Of a stretch of 6,534 nucleotides of DNA, positions 5,915 to 6,534 are shown in pieces. The stretch's first letter is position 1. Each line of letters opens with the position of its first letter. Below the pieces are notes generated by a model, which saw nothing but the letters and a program-made list of their open reading frames with translations, was not told the DNA's origin and searched no databases. This DNA is from Alphaproteobacteria bacterium (GTDB lineage Bacteria > Pseudomonadota > Alphaproteobacteria > UBA7887), in the NCBI GenBank assembly GCA_028289725.1, contig JANQOH010000279.1:1-6534 (forward strand), written 5' to 3'. The position numbers were made by a program, and so were the translations under genes.

Positions 5915-6534
5915 ATGGAACGCGCGCGCCGGTCCGCACTTCAATCGTATTTATTGTTGAGTCTTGTTGCGCTGTTTTGGTCCGGCAATGTGGTGCTGGG
6001 TCGCAGCGTGATGGACGAACTTCCGCCATTTGGTCTCAATTTTTGGCGGTGGGTGCTGGCGCTCTTGATCATGTTGCCTTTCGTATGGCGTGCGTTGTTC
6101 ACCCATTGGGCCGTTGTCCGGCGCAACTGGAAGATTCTCACGGCGTTCGGTTTCTTGGGCGTGACTTGTTTCAACGCCTTCGCCTATGTCGCCTTCCAAA
6201 CCACGACCGCGATCAATGCGTCGCTGATCAATACGTTGATGCCGATCATGGTCATCGCCATGACCATCGTCGCGTTCCATGAACCGGTCGGCCTGCGACG
6301 CACTGTCGGCCTCGTTATATCGTTCGTCGGCACCCTGGTTATCCTCACCCGAGGCGACGCTTCTGTCCTTCGCGGCCTTGCCTTTACATCCGGCGATCTA
6401 TGGATGATGACCGGCGCGTTCGCCTACGCGCTCTACTCTGTCTTGCTGCGGTACAAGCCGCCAGAACTGGACGGCCTGACATTCCTGGCCGTCATTTCGA
6501 TTTTTGGCCTGCTAATAACATTGCCGATCTATCT
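5915..6534 (+). CDS. EamA/DMT-superfamily membrane transporter, partial, 3' end beyond right window edge
   Basis: The frame encodes 206 residues before the window ends; full-length members have about 290-310 residues and ten membrane helices in two EamA repeats. About seven hydrophobic segments are visible: near 10-29, 40-58, 73-93, 99-120, 128-145, 158-178 and 188-206. The first repeat shows FWSGNVVLGR (21-30), an early conserved stretch of drug/metabolite transporters, and INASLINTLMP followed by HEPVGLRRTVGLVISFVG, containing the conserved Glu (E123) between helices 4 and 5. The second repeat starts near residue 158 (SGDLWMMTGAFAYALYSVLL). The substrate cannot be told from sequence; the family includes exporters of amino acids, metabolites and drugs. 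A stop at 5909-5911 in the same frame fixes ATG 5915 as the first start available. No clear ribosome binding site precedes it. The 35-base gap after xth suggests possible cotranscription. Confidence 0.88.
   Translation, partial: MERARRSALQSYLLLSLVALFWSGNVVLGRSVMDELPPFGLNFWRWVLALLIMLPFVWRALFTHWAVVRRNWKILTAFGFLGVTCFNAFAYVAFQTTTAINASLINTLMPIMVIAMTIVAFHEPVGLRRTVGLVISFVGTLVILTRGDASVLRGLAFTSGDLWMMTGAFAYALYSVLLRYKPPELDGLTFLAVISIFGLLITLPIY

Overview
The window is ordinary bacterial chromosome carrying conserved housekeeping genes packed almost end to end. Base composition is moderately GC-rich. The protein sequences and above all the gene order (dgt, argS, an SPOR-domain gene and nagZ on one strand, with erpA and xth diverging from dgt) match what is known of Alphaproteobacteria, most like a Rhodospirillales-type lineage. 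This placement is inferred from recalled synteny, not from a search. I see no mobile element, CRISPR array, tRNA, rRNA or phage signal, and no genuinely unknown system.

Minus strand, read from about 4338 down to 1: dgt (dGTPase-like HD phosphohydrolase), argS (arginyl-tRNA synthetase), a membrane-anchored SPOR-domain protein, and nagZ (beta-N-acetylhexosaminidase, cut off by the left window edge). Every junction in this block is an overlap or direct abutment: dgt stop and argS TTG start overlap by 3 bases, argS TAA is followed immediately by the SPOR ATG, and the nagZ TTG start lies inside the end of the SPOR gene. This strongly suggests one translationally coupled operon. The last two genes both deal with the cell wall: SPOR domains bind glycan strands stripped of stem peptides, and NagZ recycles muropeptides.

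Plus strand, from 4647 rightward: erpA (A-type Fe-S carrier), two back-to-back RNA hairpins of which the second looks like an intrinsic terminator, xth (exonuclease III family AP endonuclease), and the first two thirds of an EamA/DMT-family membrane transporter that runs off the right edge.

The 308-base gap between dgt and erpA is the only sizeable non-coding stretch. It holds a good -35/-10 pair for erpA with a 29-bp imperfect palindrome sitting across the promoter spacer and -10. That candidate operator on an Fe-S gene, and the hairpin pair directly ahead of xth, are the two places most worth a second look.
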